Below are positions 9,378 to 18,063 of a stretch of DNA of 64,000 nucleotides, in pieces (within the stretch, counting starts at the first letter, position 1; every line of letters begins with the position of its first letter). The notes below the pieces were generated by a model, which saw only the letters and a program-made list of their open reading frames with translations, had not been told where the DNA came from and did no database searches. The position numbers and the translations under genes are program-made. Source of the stretch: an uncultured delta proteobacterium (GTDB lineage: Bacteria; Desulfobacterota; Desulfovibrionia; Desulfovibrionales; Desulfovibrionaceae); NCBI GenBank assembly GCA_900079685.1, contig LT599018.1:613012-677011 (forward strand), given 5' to 3'.

Positions 9378-10609
9378 GAATCCTCCTTGTTCCCGGAGGC
9401 GTCATTCCCGGAGGTGTCATTCCCTGATGCATCAGGGGTCTTCGCGGACGGTTTGGCCGGTTTTCCGGCCTTCTTCTGTGGAGCCGTTTTGGCGGCTTCG
9501 GCCAGCTTGGCTTTCGCTTCCTGCCGCGCTGTTTCCATGGCGGCTTCCACGGCGGCGGCCATTTCGCCATCCTTGGCCGCGAGGGCGGCGTCTTTTTCCT
9601 TGGCCGCGGCGGCCAGGGCGTTTTCCTTCTCTTTCTGGGCTTTGGCCAGGGCTGCCTGTTTGGCGGCTTCCGCCTGTGCCTCGGCGGCTTTCACCGCATC
9701 GGCGACGGCCTGCGCCTGTTCCTCGGCGGCGACCTTTTCCTTGCGCTTGGTTATGGCGTAGGCCCCTCCCAGGAACACGGGCCACAGCCCGGCGATAATC
9801 GGCACAGAGCCCAGAGCGCCGGAGGTGAGTTCCGGAACGGACGCGGCCCCCAGCACGGGCTGGCCGAGTTTTTCATGCGGCACAGGGGAGAGGTACAGCC
9901 AGTTCGTGCCGCCCATCTCCTTTTCGCCGTAGATATGGTCCACGTATTTGCCCGGCGTCTTGGCGATGCGCTCTCGGGCGACGTGCACGAGATCCGTCCG
10001 CTTGCCGAAAAGGAGCGCCCCGGTGGGGCAGGATTCCACGCAACCGGGCAGTTTGCCCTCAAGGAGCCGGGGTTCGCACAGCGTACACTTGTGCACCAGG
10101 GGATTGATGACTTTGTTGTAATCGTAGGAGGGGACGTTGAACGGGCAGGCTATCATGCAGTAGCGGCAGCCCACGCAGAGGCTCGGATCGTACGTGACAG
10201 AGCCGTCCGGATTTTTGGTGAAGGCTTTCACGAAACAGGCGGACGCGCAGGCCGGTTCCTGGCAATGGTTGCATTGCTGTTTGCGGAACACCGGGCGGGG
10301 GGCGTCTTCCGGGCTATACTTGTTGACCACGGTGTAGCTGTCCACGGTGGTGCGGCGTTTCGTATCCAGGACGGAGAGGTCGTCAAAGGGCTTTTTGGGC
10401 GCAGGCCGGTTGTTGACGATGGCGCACGCTTCCTCGCACCGGCGGCAGCCGATGCGCAAGGTGGAGTCATGCAGCACGCCGATGGCCGCAGGGTTGGGGG
10501 TGATGTTCGACGGCGAGGCGGCCTTTGCCACGGATTCCAGGGCGGTTGTGGCAGCCACGGCCGCGCCGCCGGAAAGGCTGAGGAGCTTCAAAAAGTTTCT
10601 GCGATGCAT
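9374..10609 (-). CDS. hmcB: HmcB, periplasmic four-cluster ferredoxin-like subunit
   Basis: Fe-S subunit of 411 residues. The N-terminus [20 protein letters not shown] reads as a Tat-like signal. Four cysteine clusters follow: [32 protein letters not shown] and CTLC...CVESC, the DmsB/PsrB arrangement. A hydrophobic segment near residues 260-280 could anchor it. The last roughly 130 residues are an Ala/Glu/Lys-rich coiled coil ending in GND/GNK repeats, an unusual extension. The ATG shares one base with the hmcA TAA; an open frame further upstream is not used. Confidence 0.9.
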   Translation of the reverse strand: MHRRNFLKLLSLSGGAAVAATTALESVAKAASPSNITPNPAAIGVLHDSTLRIGCRRCEEACAIVNNRPAPKKPFDDLSVLDTKRRTTVDSYTVVNKYSPEDAPRPVFRKQQCNHCQEPACASACFVKAFTKNPDGSVTYDPSLCVGCRYCMIACPFNVPSYDYNKVINPLVHKCTLCEPRLLEGKLPGCVESCPTGALLFGKRTDLVHVARERIAKTPGKYVDHIYGEKEMGGTNWLYLSPVPHEKLGQPVLGAASVPELTSGALGSVPIIAGLWPVFLGGAYAITKRKEKVAAEEQAQAVADAVKAAEAQAEAAKQAALAKAQKEKENALAAAAKEKDAALAAKDGEMAAAVEAAMETARQEAKAKLAEAAKTAPQKKAGKPAKPSAKTPDASGNDTSGNDASGNKEDS

Positions 10610-12477
10610 TACTTGCCTCCTCCCGTTTTTTGCGGCTTCTGGCGGAGGGCATGGCATCCGGCACAGTCGGTTGCGGCGGGTTTGATGTCCATGCGCGTAT
10701 GGCAGCTCATGCATTGTTGGTGATAGGCGACTTTCAGCAGGGGCCGGTCGTCCGGCGGGGCCGGAACGCCCGGCGAAACAGGAACACCCGGCCCGGCGCC
10801 CTTGGCGTGGCAGGAGACGCAGCTCGGGGGCGTGGCGCTCGGCGGGCTGTTGTGGTGGCAGCTGGCGCACAGCGCATTGGGCGCCGAGTGGAACCACGCC
10901 ATGCCCGGCGCGGTATCCTTGATGCCGGCGGCCAGTTTTTCCACGATTTCCCGGTGCGGGAACACCGAGGGTTCAAATTCGTCCGACAAAAGATCCAGCA
11001 CGATTTTTTCCGGTATGTTCGAGTAATCGGGGGCGGGCGTTTTCGCGCGTTCGGCCATGGCTTTTTGCGCGGCATAGCCGGTCATGGCTCCGGGAATCAT
11101 GCCTGGCCCGGCTGGCGGGGGCAGCATGGAGCCGTGCAGCTGATGCTCCGGCACGCCGGGGGGCAAATGTCCCCGCATTGCGGGATCAGCGGGGGATATT
11201 TTCTTGCCGTCCAGCGGCTGGTGGCAGGATTCGCAGTTCGGTTTGGCTTTGACGGGCATGCCGCCGTGGCAGCTCGCGCATTCGGGTGTTGCGGTTTTGC
11301 GCGTTTCGTGGCACCCCACGCAGGTACGGGAGGACGTCGGCATGTGCATGGCCGTCGATTGCGTCACGTTCTTGCCCTTGGGACTGCCCTGCGGCGTATG
11401 GCAGGTGGAGCATTTCTGCAATGTATTATGGTGGCAGCTTGTGCAGTTTTCCGCCGTCGCTTCATGCCGTTTGTGGTCGAAAACCACGGGCGGCATGGAA
11501 GGCTGCGCGGTGGTGGCCGCATCCAGCTTTTTATCCGGCACCGCGCCTTGCATGGCGGGGGGCACCGGCGGCACGGAGGAATCGGCGGGCGTTTTGGGCA
11601 GGCCCATCGTCACGGCGTCGGGCTGGCCGGCTTCAAGCCGGGGCGGGGAAGCCAGCTTCACGTACCCGGCTTTGGTTTTCGCATCATGGCAGGAGTTGCA
11701 GGTCAGGGCTCTCGCTTCCTGGGGGCCGAGTTCCTGGTGACAGGATATACACTTTTTGTGCGCCACGTCCGCGAACAGCGGCTGGTTGGGCCTGTCCGCG
11801 CTGCGCTCCTGAGTGGATGCAGGGTGGCACGACCGGCAGGAATCGGCTTTCAGGCCCGGGGAAACGGGTTTTTTAACCGGGTGGTGGCAGGCGGCGCAGT
11901 TGTCGGTGCTGCCGGGGGCGGTTATCAGCGGGTTCGCCACATGGCGCGCGTGCAGGGAGGAGTCCATGCCGCCGTCCGCTTTGGCCTGGGCGGCGCCCGT
12001 GGAAACTTGAGGGGAAGCTTGGGGGGACGTTTTGGCCGGGGGAAGGGCGGCCGCGTCATGACAGGTGCGGCATTCGGCCTGCAAGGGACCGGCCTTCATG
12101 CCCTTGTTTTTGGTGTCCGCGTGGCAGGAAACGCATCCGGTGTGGTACGCTTCCTCAAGTTCGGCCTCGGTTTTCCCGGCAACGGGGCGGAATGTCTGGG
12201 CGGTTACCGCGCCGGAAGGCTCGTGACAGGTTGCGCAGGTTTCGCCATTTTTGTCTTTTTGCGTGTGCAGATTGTGGTCAAAGGCAACAGGCGGCATCTG
12301 ACCCTGGCCGGGGGATTCAGTGGACTCCGTCGCATCGAGAATGATAATGCCGGATGCATCCGGCGCGTCATTAGGCTTTGCGGGCGTCACCTGGACTGCT
12401 AGGGCCAAGGTGACGCAGGTACAGGTAATGGCTGTCAGAAGTCCGAGAATGCGCGGCAGATGAAAACGTTTTGACAT
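10609..12477 (-). CDS. hmcA: HmcA, high-molecular-mass 16-heme cytochrome c
   Basis: Periplasmic electron carrier, 622 residues including a signal peptide (hydrophobic [19 protein letters not shown]). I count exactly 16 CxxCH heme motifs, the number known for HmcA, spread from CATCH near residue 77 to CAGCH near the C-terminus. Linkers are unusually rich in Pro, Ala and Lys, which makes it longer than the 545-residue D. vulgaris protein. It receives electrons from hydrogenase via type I cytochrome c3 and hands them to HmcB. The start at 12477 follows GGGGACAG; the frame is open 20 codons further, without support. Confidence 0.94.
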   Translation of the reverse strand: MSKRFHLPRILGLLTAITCTCVTLALAVQVTPAKPNDAPDASGIIILDATESTESPGQGQMPPVAFDHNLHTQKDKNGETCATCHEPSGAVTAQTFRPVAGKTEAELEEAYHTGCVSCHADTKNKGMKAGPLQAECRTCHDAAALPPAKTSPQASPQVSTGAAQAKADGGMDSSLHARHVANPLITAPGSTDNCAACHHPVKKPVSPGLKADSCRSCHPASTQERSADRPNQPLFADVAHKKCISCHQELGPQEARALTCNSCHDAKTKAGYVKLASPPRLEAGQPDAVTMGLPKTPADSSVPPVPPAMQGAVPDKKLDAATTAQPSMPPVVFDHKRHEATAENCTSCHHNTLQKCSTCHTPQGSPKGKNVTQSTAMHMPTSSRTCVGCHETRKTATPECASCHGGMPVKAKPNCESCHQPLDGKKISPADPAMRGHLPPGVPEHQLHGSMLPPPAGPGMIPGAMTGYAAQKAMAERAKTPAPDYSNIPEKIVLDLLSDEFEPSVFPHREIVEKLAAGIKDTAPGMAWFHSAPNALCASCHHNSPPSATPPSCVSCHAKGAGPGVPVSPGVPAPPDDRPLLKVAYHQQCMSCHTRMDIKPAATDCAGCHALRQKPQKTGGGK

Positions 12478-12894
12478 ACACTGTCCCCGGTCTCGTTGTG
12501 GCAGGACGGCACGCGCCCTTTGGCTCAACGCTCGCATAACCGTTGCCCTATCGAAAAAGAAAACCGGGGCAAACGGGGTTATAATCCCCCCCTCTTTAGG
12601 GAGGCGTTTATTTTTGTAGCGTGGGCGGGTACATGCGTCAAGCGGTTGATTAATGGCATTTTTCGATATGCACGAATGATTTTTTTGATAAAAGACCCGG
12701 AGGAGCGAAATACCTCAGTGAAGCTGCGGCCATGGCGCGAATACGGCTGTTTCCGTAAATGATATCAATTCCTCATTGACAACCCGGCGTGCTGCACTTA
12801 CTTCCTAGATGGTCCCATTCATGATCGGGAAAGCGGCACGCTGTGCGGCTCGGTTATGATATATTGCCGTTCATTCCCCAGGAGGAATTTTGTA
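12478..12894. promoter_or_regulatory. Divergent intergenic region upstream of hmcA and the HesB-like gene
   Basis: 417 bases without a convincing gene. Two small dyads lie close together about 100 bases before hmcA: GGGG-TTATAAT-CCCC at 12575-12589 and CCTC-N6-GAGG at 12591-12604. They are candidates for Rrf2 or other regulator binding, but no consensus is known to me. GGAGGAATTT at 12881-12890 is the ribosome site of the plus-strand gene. No clear paired -35/-10 promoter was identified for either direction. Confidence 0.4.
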
Positions 12895-13221
12895 ATGATT
12901 ACCGTCAGTGACAGTGCTGTGAAGGAATTGAATGAATTTTTCTCGGATAAGGAAAAATCTCCCATCCGGGTGTACCTCGCCCCCGGCGGCTGCAGCGGGC
13001 CGCGCCTCGCGCTCGCTCTGGACGCCCCCGGCGATGATGACGACGTTTTTGAGCAGGCCGGCTTCTCCTTCTGCATCAGCAAGGACCTTTTCGCTCAGAC
13101 CGGCGACATTTCCGTTGATGTGACGTACATGGGTTTCGCGGTGGAATCCGCCAACCCCATGGGCGGCGGCGGTGGCTGCTGCGGCTGCGCCTCCGGCGGC
13201 AGCTGCGCCAGCGCGCAGTAA
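12895..13221 (+). CDS. HesB/IscA-related small Fe-S protein (cysteine form of HesB-like selenoprotein family)
   Basis: A 108-residue protein. The core GGCSGPRLALALD resembles the HesB/IscA beta-strand motif with its conserved Cys, followed by SFCISKDLF and a C-terminal cluster GGGGGCCGCASGG. In the related HesB-like selenoprotein family the core position is selenocysteine; here the codon is an ordinary TGC. Likely role: binding or handing over iron, sulfur or an Fe-S cluster. GGAGG sits at normal distance from ATG 12895. A terminator follows the stop, so it is monocistronic. Confidence 0.75.
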   Translation: MITVSDSAVKELNEFFSDKEKSPIRVYLAPGGCSGPRLALALDAPGDDDDVFEQAGFSFCISKDLFAQTGDISVDVTYMGFAVESANPMGGGGGCCGCASGGSCASAQ

Positions 13222-13234
13222 ACCCTGTCTTACC

Positions 13235-13269
13235 GGCGGCATGGCTTTTCAGGTCATGCCGCCTTTTTT
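13235..13269 (+). terminator. Rho-independent terminator after HesB-like gene
   Basis: Perfect 9-bp stem GGCGGCATG / CATGCCGCC (13235-13243 and 13255-13263) followed by six T. It ends 7 bases before the next start codon. Confidence 0.88.
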
Positions 13270-13275
13270 CGTGCG

Positions 13276-13491
13276 ATGAACCTTAAAGAATCCGTCATTC
13301 TCGCCCTGAAGCTGGCCCGCCGTAACAAGGAAACCCTTGTGGTGGGCCACGACGGCGCGCGCTGGGAGATGCTGCCGCTCGCCGACGCGCGCTCCGACCA
13401 GCTTGCCCATGCGATCATCATCACCCCGAAGGGGTTCCGCTATCCCGAGGACGAGATGCGCATCGCCGACCTCACCGCCCAGGGACTGTAA
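13276..13491 (+). CDS. Small conserved-looking hypothetical protein upstream of prmA
   Basis: A 71-residue soluble protein (MNLKESVILALKLARR... ending IADLTAQGL). I do not recognise a family. Amino-acid and codon use are like those of neighbouring real genes, and it ends 22 bases before prmA, suggesting co-transcription. No ribosome site precedes ATG 13276, which lies only 7 bases after a terminator, so it may be read from a leaderless or very short transcript, or the true start may be internal. Confidence 0.5.
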   Translation: MNLKESVILALKLARRNKETLVVGHDGARWEMLPLADARSDQLAHAIIITPKGFRYPEDEMRIADLTAQGL

Positions 13492-13513
13492 CTTCCGCCA
13501 CGGAGACTTTGCG

Positions 13514-14386
13514 ATGGCCGACCTTATCCAGCTGACGATAACCGTTGATCCCGATATCCCTGAGGTGGAAGACATGCTCAGCGCCGTTCTGGCGGTCAAC
13601 GCGCCGGCGGGTTGGGCCGAGGAAACGCTGCCCACCGGCGAACTGCGGGCCGTGGCGCATACGGAAAACCCCGTGCATGCGGTCGAACTGGAAGCCGCCG
13701 TGCGCGCGGCTCTGCCAACGGCCGCCATTGCCCGCAGCGCCGTGGAGCGGAAAGACTGGGCATTGGCCTGGCGGGATTTTTTCACCCCGGTCGCCGCGGG
13801 CAGCCGCTTTCTGGTGCTTGCGCCGTGGATGGAAAAGGAGAAGCGCGAAACGTCGCGGGACGTCATCCTTATTGAGCCGAAAATGGCTTTCGGTACGGGC
13901 CACCATGAAACGACGGCCCTGTGTCTCGGTGTTCTGGCGGACCTGGCGGACGCGGGGCGCGTCAAGCCCGGCATGACCTTCCTGGACCTGGGCACCGGGT
14001 CCGGCATCCTGGGCATAGGCTGCGCGCATCTGGGCCTCACGGGGCTGGGGCTCGATATCGATGCCCAATCCGTGGACAACGCGCTGGAAAACTGCGATCT
14101 GAACGGCGTGTCCCATGAGGGGCCTTCCCCAGCCTTGGCTATCCGGCGCGGCAGTATTGACGACGCATCCGGGCAGTATGACCTGATCCTGGCCAACATT
14201 CTGGCCGAGCCGCTCATCAGCATGGCGGCCCCCATCGTGGCCCGCCTGAAAACGGGCGGCGCGCTCGTGCTTTCCGGGCTGCTTACCATCCAGGCGGACA
14301 AGGTGGCTGCCGCGTACCAGGCGGCGGGCCTACCCGCGCCGCGCCGCCGGGAATCCGGCGAATGGACGGCTCTTATCTGGGAGTAA
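13514..14386 (+). CDS. prmA: Ribosomal protein L11 methyltransferase
   Basis: SAM-dependent enzyme, 290 residues, that trimethylates ribosomal protein L11. Family landmarks in order: N-terminal L11-recognition domain, then EPKMAFGTGHHETTALCL, the SAM-binding glycine motif LDLGTGSGILGIGCAHLG, the acidic motif LGLDIDAQSVDNAL, and the catalytic-region motif LILANILAEPL. Length is normal. The frame is open upstream, but the start at 13514 fits the conserved N-terminus and lies directly after the small hypothetical gene. Confidence 0.92.
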   Translation: MADLIQLTITVDPDIPEVEDMLSAVLAVNAPAGWAEETLPTGELRAVAHTENPVHAVELEAAVRAALPTAAIARSAVERKDWALAWRDFFTPVAAGSRFLVLAPWMEKEKRETSRDVILIEPKMAFGTGHHETTALCLGVLADLADAGRVKPGMTFLDLGTGSGILGIGCAHLGLTGLGLDIDAQSVDNALENCDLNGVSHEGPSPALAIRRGSIDDASGQYDLILANILAEPLISMAAPIVARLKTGGALVLSGLLTIQADKVAAAYQAAGLPAPRRRESGEWTALIWE

Positions 14387-14554
14387 CCGGCCTCTTATCC
14401 TTAGGGCGGTCAATGTGCTTCGGGGATGTCCGGCCAGTGCGGGATAGAGCGTTAAAGCAATACATTAACTTTGTGTCGGGCAAGCTTGGCGCGGTATAAG
14501 GGCACATGCAACCGCTCTTGGAAGTGGAATTAATTTGCAGGGATACTAAATGCG

Positions 14555-15277
14555 GTGTACAAGCAAGCCATGAAGACGCAAGGCAGCACATACGGGACCA
14601 GGCGGAAAACGCTTGAAGCCATGTACGCGGCCATGGCCGGGCACTTCGGCCCGAGCGGATGGTGGCCCGCCAGAACGCCTTTCGAGGTGGCTCTCGGCGC
14701 GATTCTGACCCAGAACACCGCCTGGACCAATGTGGACAAGGCCCTTGCCGCCCTGGACGGCGCGACCGGCCTTATCCCCGACCGCGTTGCCGCGCTGCCC
14801 GTGCCGGAACTGGAAGCCCGTATCAGACCCGCCGGGTTTTTCCGGCAGAAAAGCCGCAAGATACTGGCCTTTCTGGAAGTATTGGAAGCTCACGGCGGGC
14901 TGGGGCACGGCGAAGCGGACTGCGGCCTCGGCTGCTTCAGCGCGATCGATACCGAAACCTTGCGCGGCCTTCTTCTTGCGGTTTCCGGCATCGGCCCGGA
15001 AACGGCGGATTGCATTTTGCTCTACGCGCTGGATCGGCCCTCTTTTGTCGTCGACGCCTACACCCGGCGGCTGTTCAACCGCCACGCCCTTGTGCCCGAG
15101 GCCGTGCCGTATGACGAACTGCAGGAATTTTTTATGGACGCGCTTGAGCCGGACGTCGCTTTTTTTAATGAATACCACGCGCTTATCGTGCGAATCGGCA
15201 AGGACTTTTGCCGCAAGACAAAACCGCGCTGCGGCCTTTGCCCGCTCGCGTCTTTTCTGGACCATGCGCCTGAATAA
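14555..15277 (+). CDS. HhH-GPD DNA glycosylase, MagIII-like (3-methyladenine glycosylase)
   Basis: A 240-residue endonuclease III superfamily protein. The helix-hairpin-helix motif is VSGIGPETADCILL, where endonuclease III has a catalytic Lys but this protein has Glu, and the catalytic Asp is in FVVDAYTRR. This combination resembles MagIII-type monofunctional 3-methyladenine glycosylases. At the C-terminus CRKTKPRCGLC matches three of the four [4Fe-4S] ligands; the fourth position (C-x5-C) is Leu, so the cluster may be absent or incomplete. Start is GTG 14555 or ATG 14570. The 3' end overlaps envC by 14 bases. Confidence 0.75.
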   Translation: MYKQAMKTQGSTYGTRRKTLEAMYAAMAGHFGPSGWWPARTPFEVALGAILTQNTAWTNVDKALAALDGATGLIPDRVAALPVPELEARIRPAGFFRQKSRKILAFLEVLEAHGGLGHGEADCGLGCFSAIDTETLRGLLLAVSGIGPETADCILLYALDRPSFVVDAYTRRLFNRHALVPEAVPYDELQEFFMDALEPDVAFFNEYHALIVRIGKDFCRKTKPRCGLCPLASFLDHAPE

Positions 15278-16433
15278 CCGCCGTCCGCATCTGGTCCCGC
15301 ACCCGGCGGGAAGCGTGGGGCAATGGATCCTGTTTGCCGCCCTTGTCCTGTGCTGCGCTTTTTTCTTCCCGGAGACGGGCCTTGCCGCCGCATCCTCCGC
15401 TAACACCTTGCAAAAGCAGATCCAGCAGGAACAGACCAAAGCCAAGACCAGGCGCGACAGCCTTTCCCGGCTGACGGCCGAGGAACGCGATCTGGATAAG
15501 GATCTGGCCGCATCCGAAAAACGGATTTTGTCCATTGAGGCTTCTCTGGAAAAGGAAGCCAAAACCCTGGACGCGCTGGCCGCTTCGGACCTGGAACTCC
15601 AGGCCAGGGGAGAGGCCCTCGAAGCGGAGCAAAACAAGACCGAGGAAGCCATGACCGAGGTTTTGCGCGTCCTCTGGGAGCTGCACGCGCGGCGGGAAAG
15701 CGTCAAGGGCCGCGATTTGCCCGACTGGCACGTCACGGACCGCGAGCACGCCTGGTCGCTGGAATTGTTCGCGTCGCTCGACGGGTACCGGAAAACCATC
15801 GCGGACCAGCAGAAGGATCTCGAAACCGTGGCCTCCAAGCGCGCGGCCTTGAGCAAGGACGTCGCGGCGCGTATCGCCGCCCGCAACAGCGAAAAAGAAA
15901 AGCTCCTGCAAAACCGTGTGCAATACGAGCAGCGCCTTGCCGGGTTACGCAAGCAGAAGCAGGAGACAGAGGAAGAGTTGACGGCCATTTTGGCTTTGGT
16001 GCAGAATCTCAACCTCCGCATGCAGGCCGAAGAGGAGCAGACCGATATCGCGAAAGCCAAGGGCAAACTGCCCTGGCCCGTGACCGGCTCCGTCAAGGGG
16101 CGGTTCAGCCCGTCGGCCAAACCGCCCGTGCGCGGCATGACCGTCGCGTTGGATGGGAATACGCCCGTTAGGGCCGTGCACAGGGGAAAGGTCGTTCACA
16201 ACGACGTGCTGCGCGGCATCGGCAGGGTGGTCATCCTGATGCACGGGGAGGAATATTATTCCCTGTACGCCTTTTTGTCCGAAAGCCCGGTACAGATCGG
16301 GCAGGATGTGGATCGTGGGGCGGTTGTCGGCACCTCCGGTTTTGTGACCTCCCTGAACGGTCCGGGGTTATATTTTGAGTTGCGGTACCACCAGAACGCG
16401 GTAAACCCGGAACAATGGCTGCGGAAATTGTAA
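15264..16433 (+). CDS. envC: EnvC-like murein hydrolase activator (degenerate LytM domain)
   Basis: A 389-residue secreted protein. An N-terminal hydrophobic segment (WILFAALVLCCAFFF) acts as signal or anchor, residues 45-260 form long coiled coils, and a C-terminal LytM/M23 domain starts at LPWPVTGSVKGRFS. The zinc-ligand positions are substituted (GMTVALDG for the HxxxD region, SLYAFL instead of LYAH, LYFELRYH instead of HxH), so like E. coli EnvC it should activate amidases rather than cut peptidoglycan. It overlaps the upstream glycosylase gene and lies in an envC-ctpA-deacetylase order common in proteobacteria. Confidence 0.87.
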   Translation: MRLNNRRPHLVPHPAGSVGQWILFAALVLCCAFFFPETGLAAASSANTLQKQIQQEQTKAKTRRDSLSRLTAEERDLDKDLAASEKRILSIEASLEKEAKTLDALAASDLELQARGEALEAEQNKTEEAMTEVLRVLWELHARRESVKGRDLPDWHVTDREHAWSLELFASLDGYRKTIADQQKDLETVASKRAALSKDVAARIAARNSEKEKLLQNRVQYEQRLAGLRKQKQETEEELTAILALVQNLNLRMQAEEEQTDIAKAKGKLPWPVTGSVKGRFSPSAKPPVRGMTVALDGNTPVRAVHRGKVVHNDVLRGIGRVVILMHGEEYYSLYAFLSESPVQIGQDVDRGAVVGTSGFVTSLNGPGLYFELRYHQNAVNPEQWLRKL

Positions 16434-16489
16434 TGCCGCTATAATGCTCCGCCTTTGACGCGGCGAAGCGAAATACGATCCCCGATATT

Positions 16490-16526
16490 GCGGCGCAACG
16501 GCGGGCCGTGTCCGCCGTTGCGCCGC
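16490..16526. promoter_or_regulatory. Strong GC hairpin between envC and ctpA
   Basis: Perfect 15-bp inverted repeat (16490-16504 and 16512-16526, GCGGCGCAACGGCGG on the left) with a 7-base loop, in a 244-bp gap. No T-run follows in either direction, so a simple intrinsic terminator is unlikely; it may protect the envC transcript 3' end. Confidence 0.6.
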
Positions 16527-16677
16527 CGTAGGCGAAATTTACGCCCGTACGGATGAAAACTACGCCGTCAAGCGGCGGTCCAGGCCAAACCGTTCCGGTC
16601 GATACATTTGCTTTACCAACAATCTGTGCTACAGGTTTTGGTGTTCGCACCGCCATAGTCTTTTTAAGGAGTCCACA

Positions 16678-17973
16678 ATGCGTTTGCGTTTTCTGACCGT
16701 CTTTTTCGCCGGCTTTGCCGCCCTGTTGTTCTTGCCCGGTTCTGGCGCCGCGGCCGAGAGCAAGTACGACGGCATGAAACGTTTCAGCCAGGTATATGAA
16801 TATGTCCGTCAGTATTATGTGCGCGAAACACAGCCCAATGAACTGATGAACGGCGCCATCAAGGGCATGCTGCAAAACCTCGACCCGCATTCCACCTATC
16901 TTTCCACAACGGAATATAAGGAAATGAAGGAGACGACCTCCGGCGCCTTCTTCGGGATCGGCATCGAAATATCCACGGAAAACGGCCAGCTCATCGTGGT
17001 GTCTCCCATCGAGGACACCCCGGCCTACAAGATGGGCCTGAAGTCGGGCGACATCATTCTGGCGGTTGACGGGCATCCTACCCAGGATATGACCATGCAG
17101 GAATCCGTTTCCAAAATTCGCGGCCCCAAGGGCACGGAAGTGGAACTCCTTATCCTGCATAAAGAAGATAAAACGCCGTCCACGGTAAAAATCGTCAGGG
17201 ATTCGATCCCGCTCATCAGCGTCAAGACGCGGTTCCTTGAGACCGGCTACGTTTGGTCACGGGTGACGCGCTTTAGCGACAACACCCAGAAAGAGCTCAT
17301 CGAAGGGCTTGCGGACGCGGCGAAAAAAGGCCCTATCAAAGGGATCGTCCTTGACCTGCGCAACAATCCCGGCGGCTTGCTGGACCAGGCGACCAAAGTT
17401 TCCGACGTGTTTCTGAGCGCCGGGGAGATCGTCTCCATCCGCGGCCGGGATGCGGCGGATTCCCGCAGCTTCAAAGCCTCGTCCGCCAATTCGGACCAGA
17501 CCTGTCCCCTGGTCGTTCTGGTCAACGCGGGCACGGCCTCCGCCTCCGAGATCGTGGCCGGCGCGCTGCAGGATCACAAGCGCGGCCTGGTGATCGGGGA
17601 GAGAACCTTCGGCAAAGGGTCCGTGCAAAACGTCATCCCCATGCCGGACGGCTCTGCGCTGAAGCTGACCGTGGCGTTGTATTATACGCCGAACGGCCGT
17701 TCCATCCAGGCCGAGGGCATCCAGCCGGACTTCGTGGCTCCGTTCGAGCCGCCGCGCGATGAGGAATCCATTGTGGCCAGAATCAACGCCATCCGCGAGC
17801 AGGACCTCAACCGCCACATCGAAAAGGGCGGCAAGGCCGATGGCGCGGGCAAATCTTCCGACGTGGAGATTACCCCCGAGGTCCGCGCTTTCCTGGAGCG
17901 GGACAACCAGCTCCGCCTCGGCCTTCAGATGGTCAAGGCGCTGCCCAAAATTCAGGAAATCGCCGTGCGCTGA
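16678..17973 (+). CDS. ctpA: Carboxy-terminal processing protease, S41 family
   Basis: Periplasmic serine protease of 431 residues with signal peptide (LTVFFAGFAALLFLPGSGAAA). The PDZ domain spans roughly residues 85-170 (GIGIEISTENGQLIV to KIRGPKGTEVEL). The catalytic Ser lies in NAGTASASEIVAGAL and the Lys 25 residues later in GERTFGKGSVQ, with DLRNNPGGLLD before them. C-terminal proteases trim or degrade envelope proteins, often together with LytM proteins such as the upstream EnvC-like product. AAGGAG precedes the ATG. Confidence 0.92.
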   Translation: MRLRFLTVFFAGFAALLFLPGSGAAAESKYDGMKRFSQVYEYVRQYYVRETQPNELMNGAIKGMLQNLDPHSTYLSTTEYKEMKETTSGAFFGIGIEISTENGQLIVVSPIEDTPAYKMGLKSGDIILAVDGHPTQDMTMQESVSKIRGPKGTEVELLILHKEDKTPSTVKIVRDSIPLISVKTRFLETGYVWSRVTRFSDNTQKELIEGLADAAKKGPIKGIVLDLRNNPGGLLDQATKVSDVFLSAGEIVSIRGRDAADSRSFKASSANSDQTCPLVVLVNAGTASASEIVAGALQDHKRGLVIGERTFGKGSVQNVIPMPDGSALKLTVALYYTPNGRSIQAEGIQPDFVAPFEPPRDEESIVARINAIREQDLNRHIEKGGKADGAGKSSDVEITPEVRAFLERDNQLRLGLQMVKALPKIQEIAVR

Positions 17974-17999
17974 CCCGCCGGATCCATACGCTTAGTACG

Positions 18000-18032
18000 C
18001 CCGCCCGGGAAACCGGGCGGGTTTTGCTTTTC
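18000..18032 (+). terminator. Terminator after ctpA
   Basis: Nine-bp perfect stem CCCGCCCGG / CCGGGCGGG around a GAAA tetraloop (18000-18021), then TTTTGCTTTTC. It lies 26 bases after the ctpA stop and shortly before the next gene. Confidence 0.8.
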
Positions 18033-18063
18033 TTCCGGCCCGCGCCGGTATAGAGTACGCCCC

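Noticed and set aside
8109-9761. A 550-codon open frame on the plus strand opposite hmcB/hmcC
   Set aside because: The translation is His/Glu/Gly-rich without recognisable domains, and it lies antisense to clear NrfD-like and ferredoxin genes; it reflects high GC in the third codon position.
11186-12300. Regularly spaced CxxCH-coding repeats as a CRISPR-like array
   Set aside because: They are heme motifs in one reading frame with variable spacing; no CRISPR array was seen anywhere in the window.
10630-12402. A 590-codon plus-strand frame opposite hmcA
   Set aside because: Antisense of the 16-heme cytochrome; the sequence is a Gly/Arg/His pattern produced by reading CxxCH repeats backwards.
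12895-13221. Selenocysteine codon in the HesB-like gene
   Set aside because: The core codon is TGC and no in-frame TGA occurs before the normal stop.
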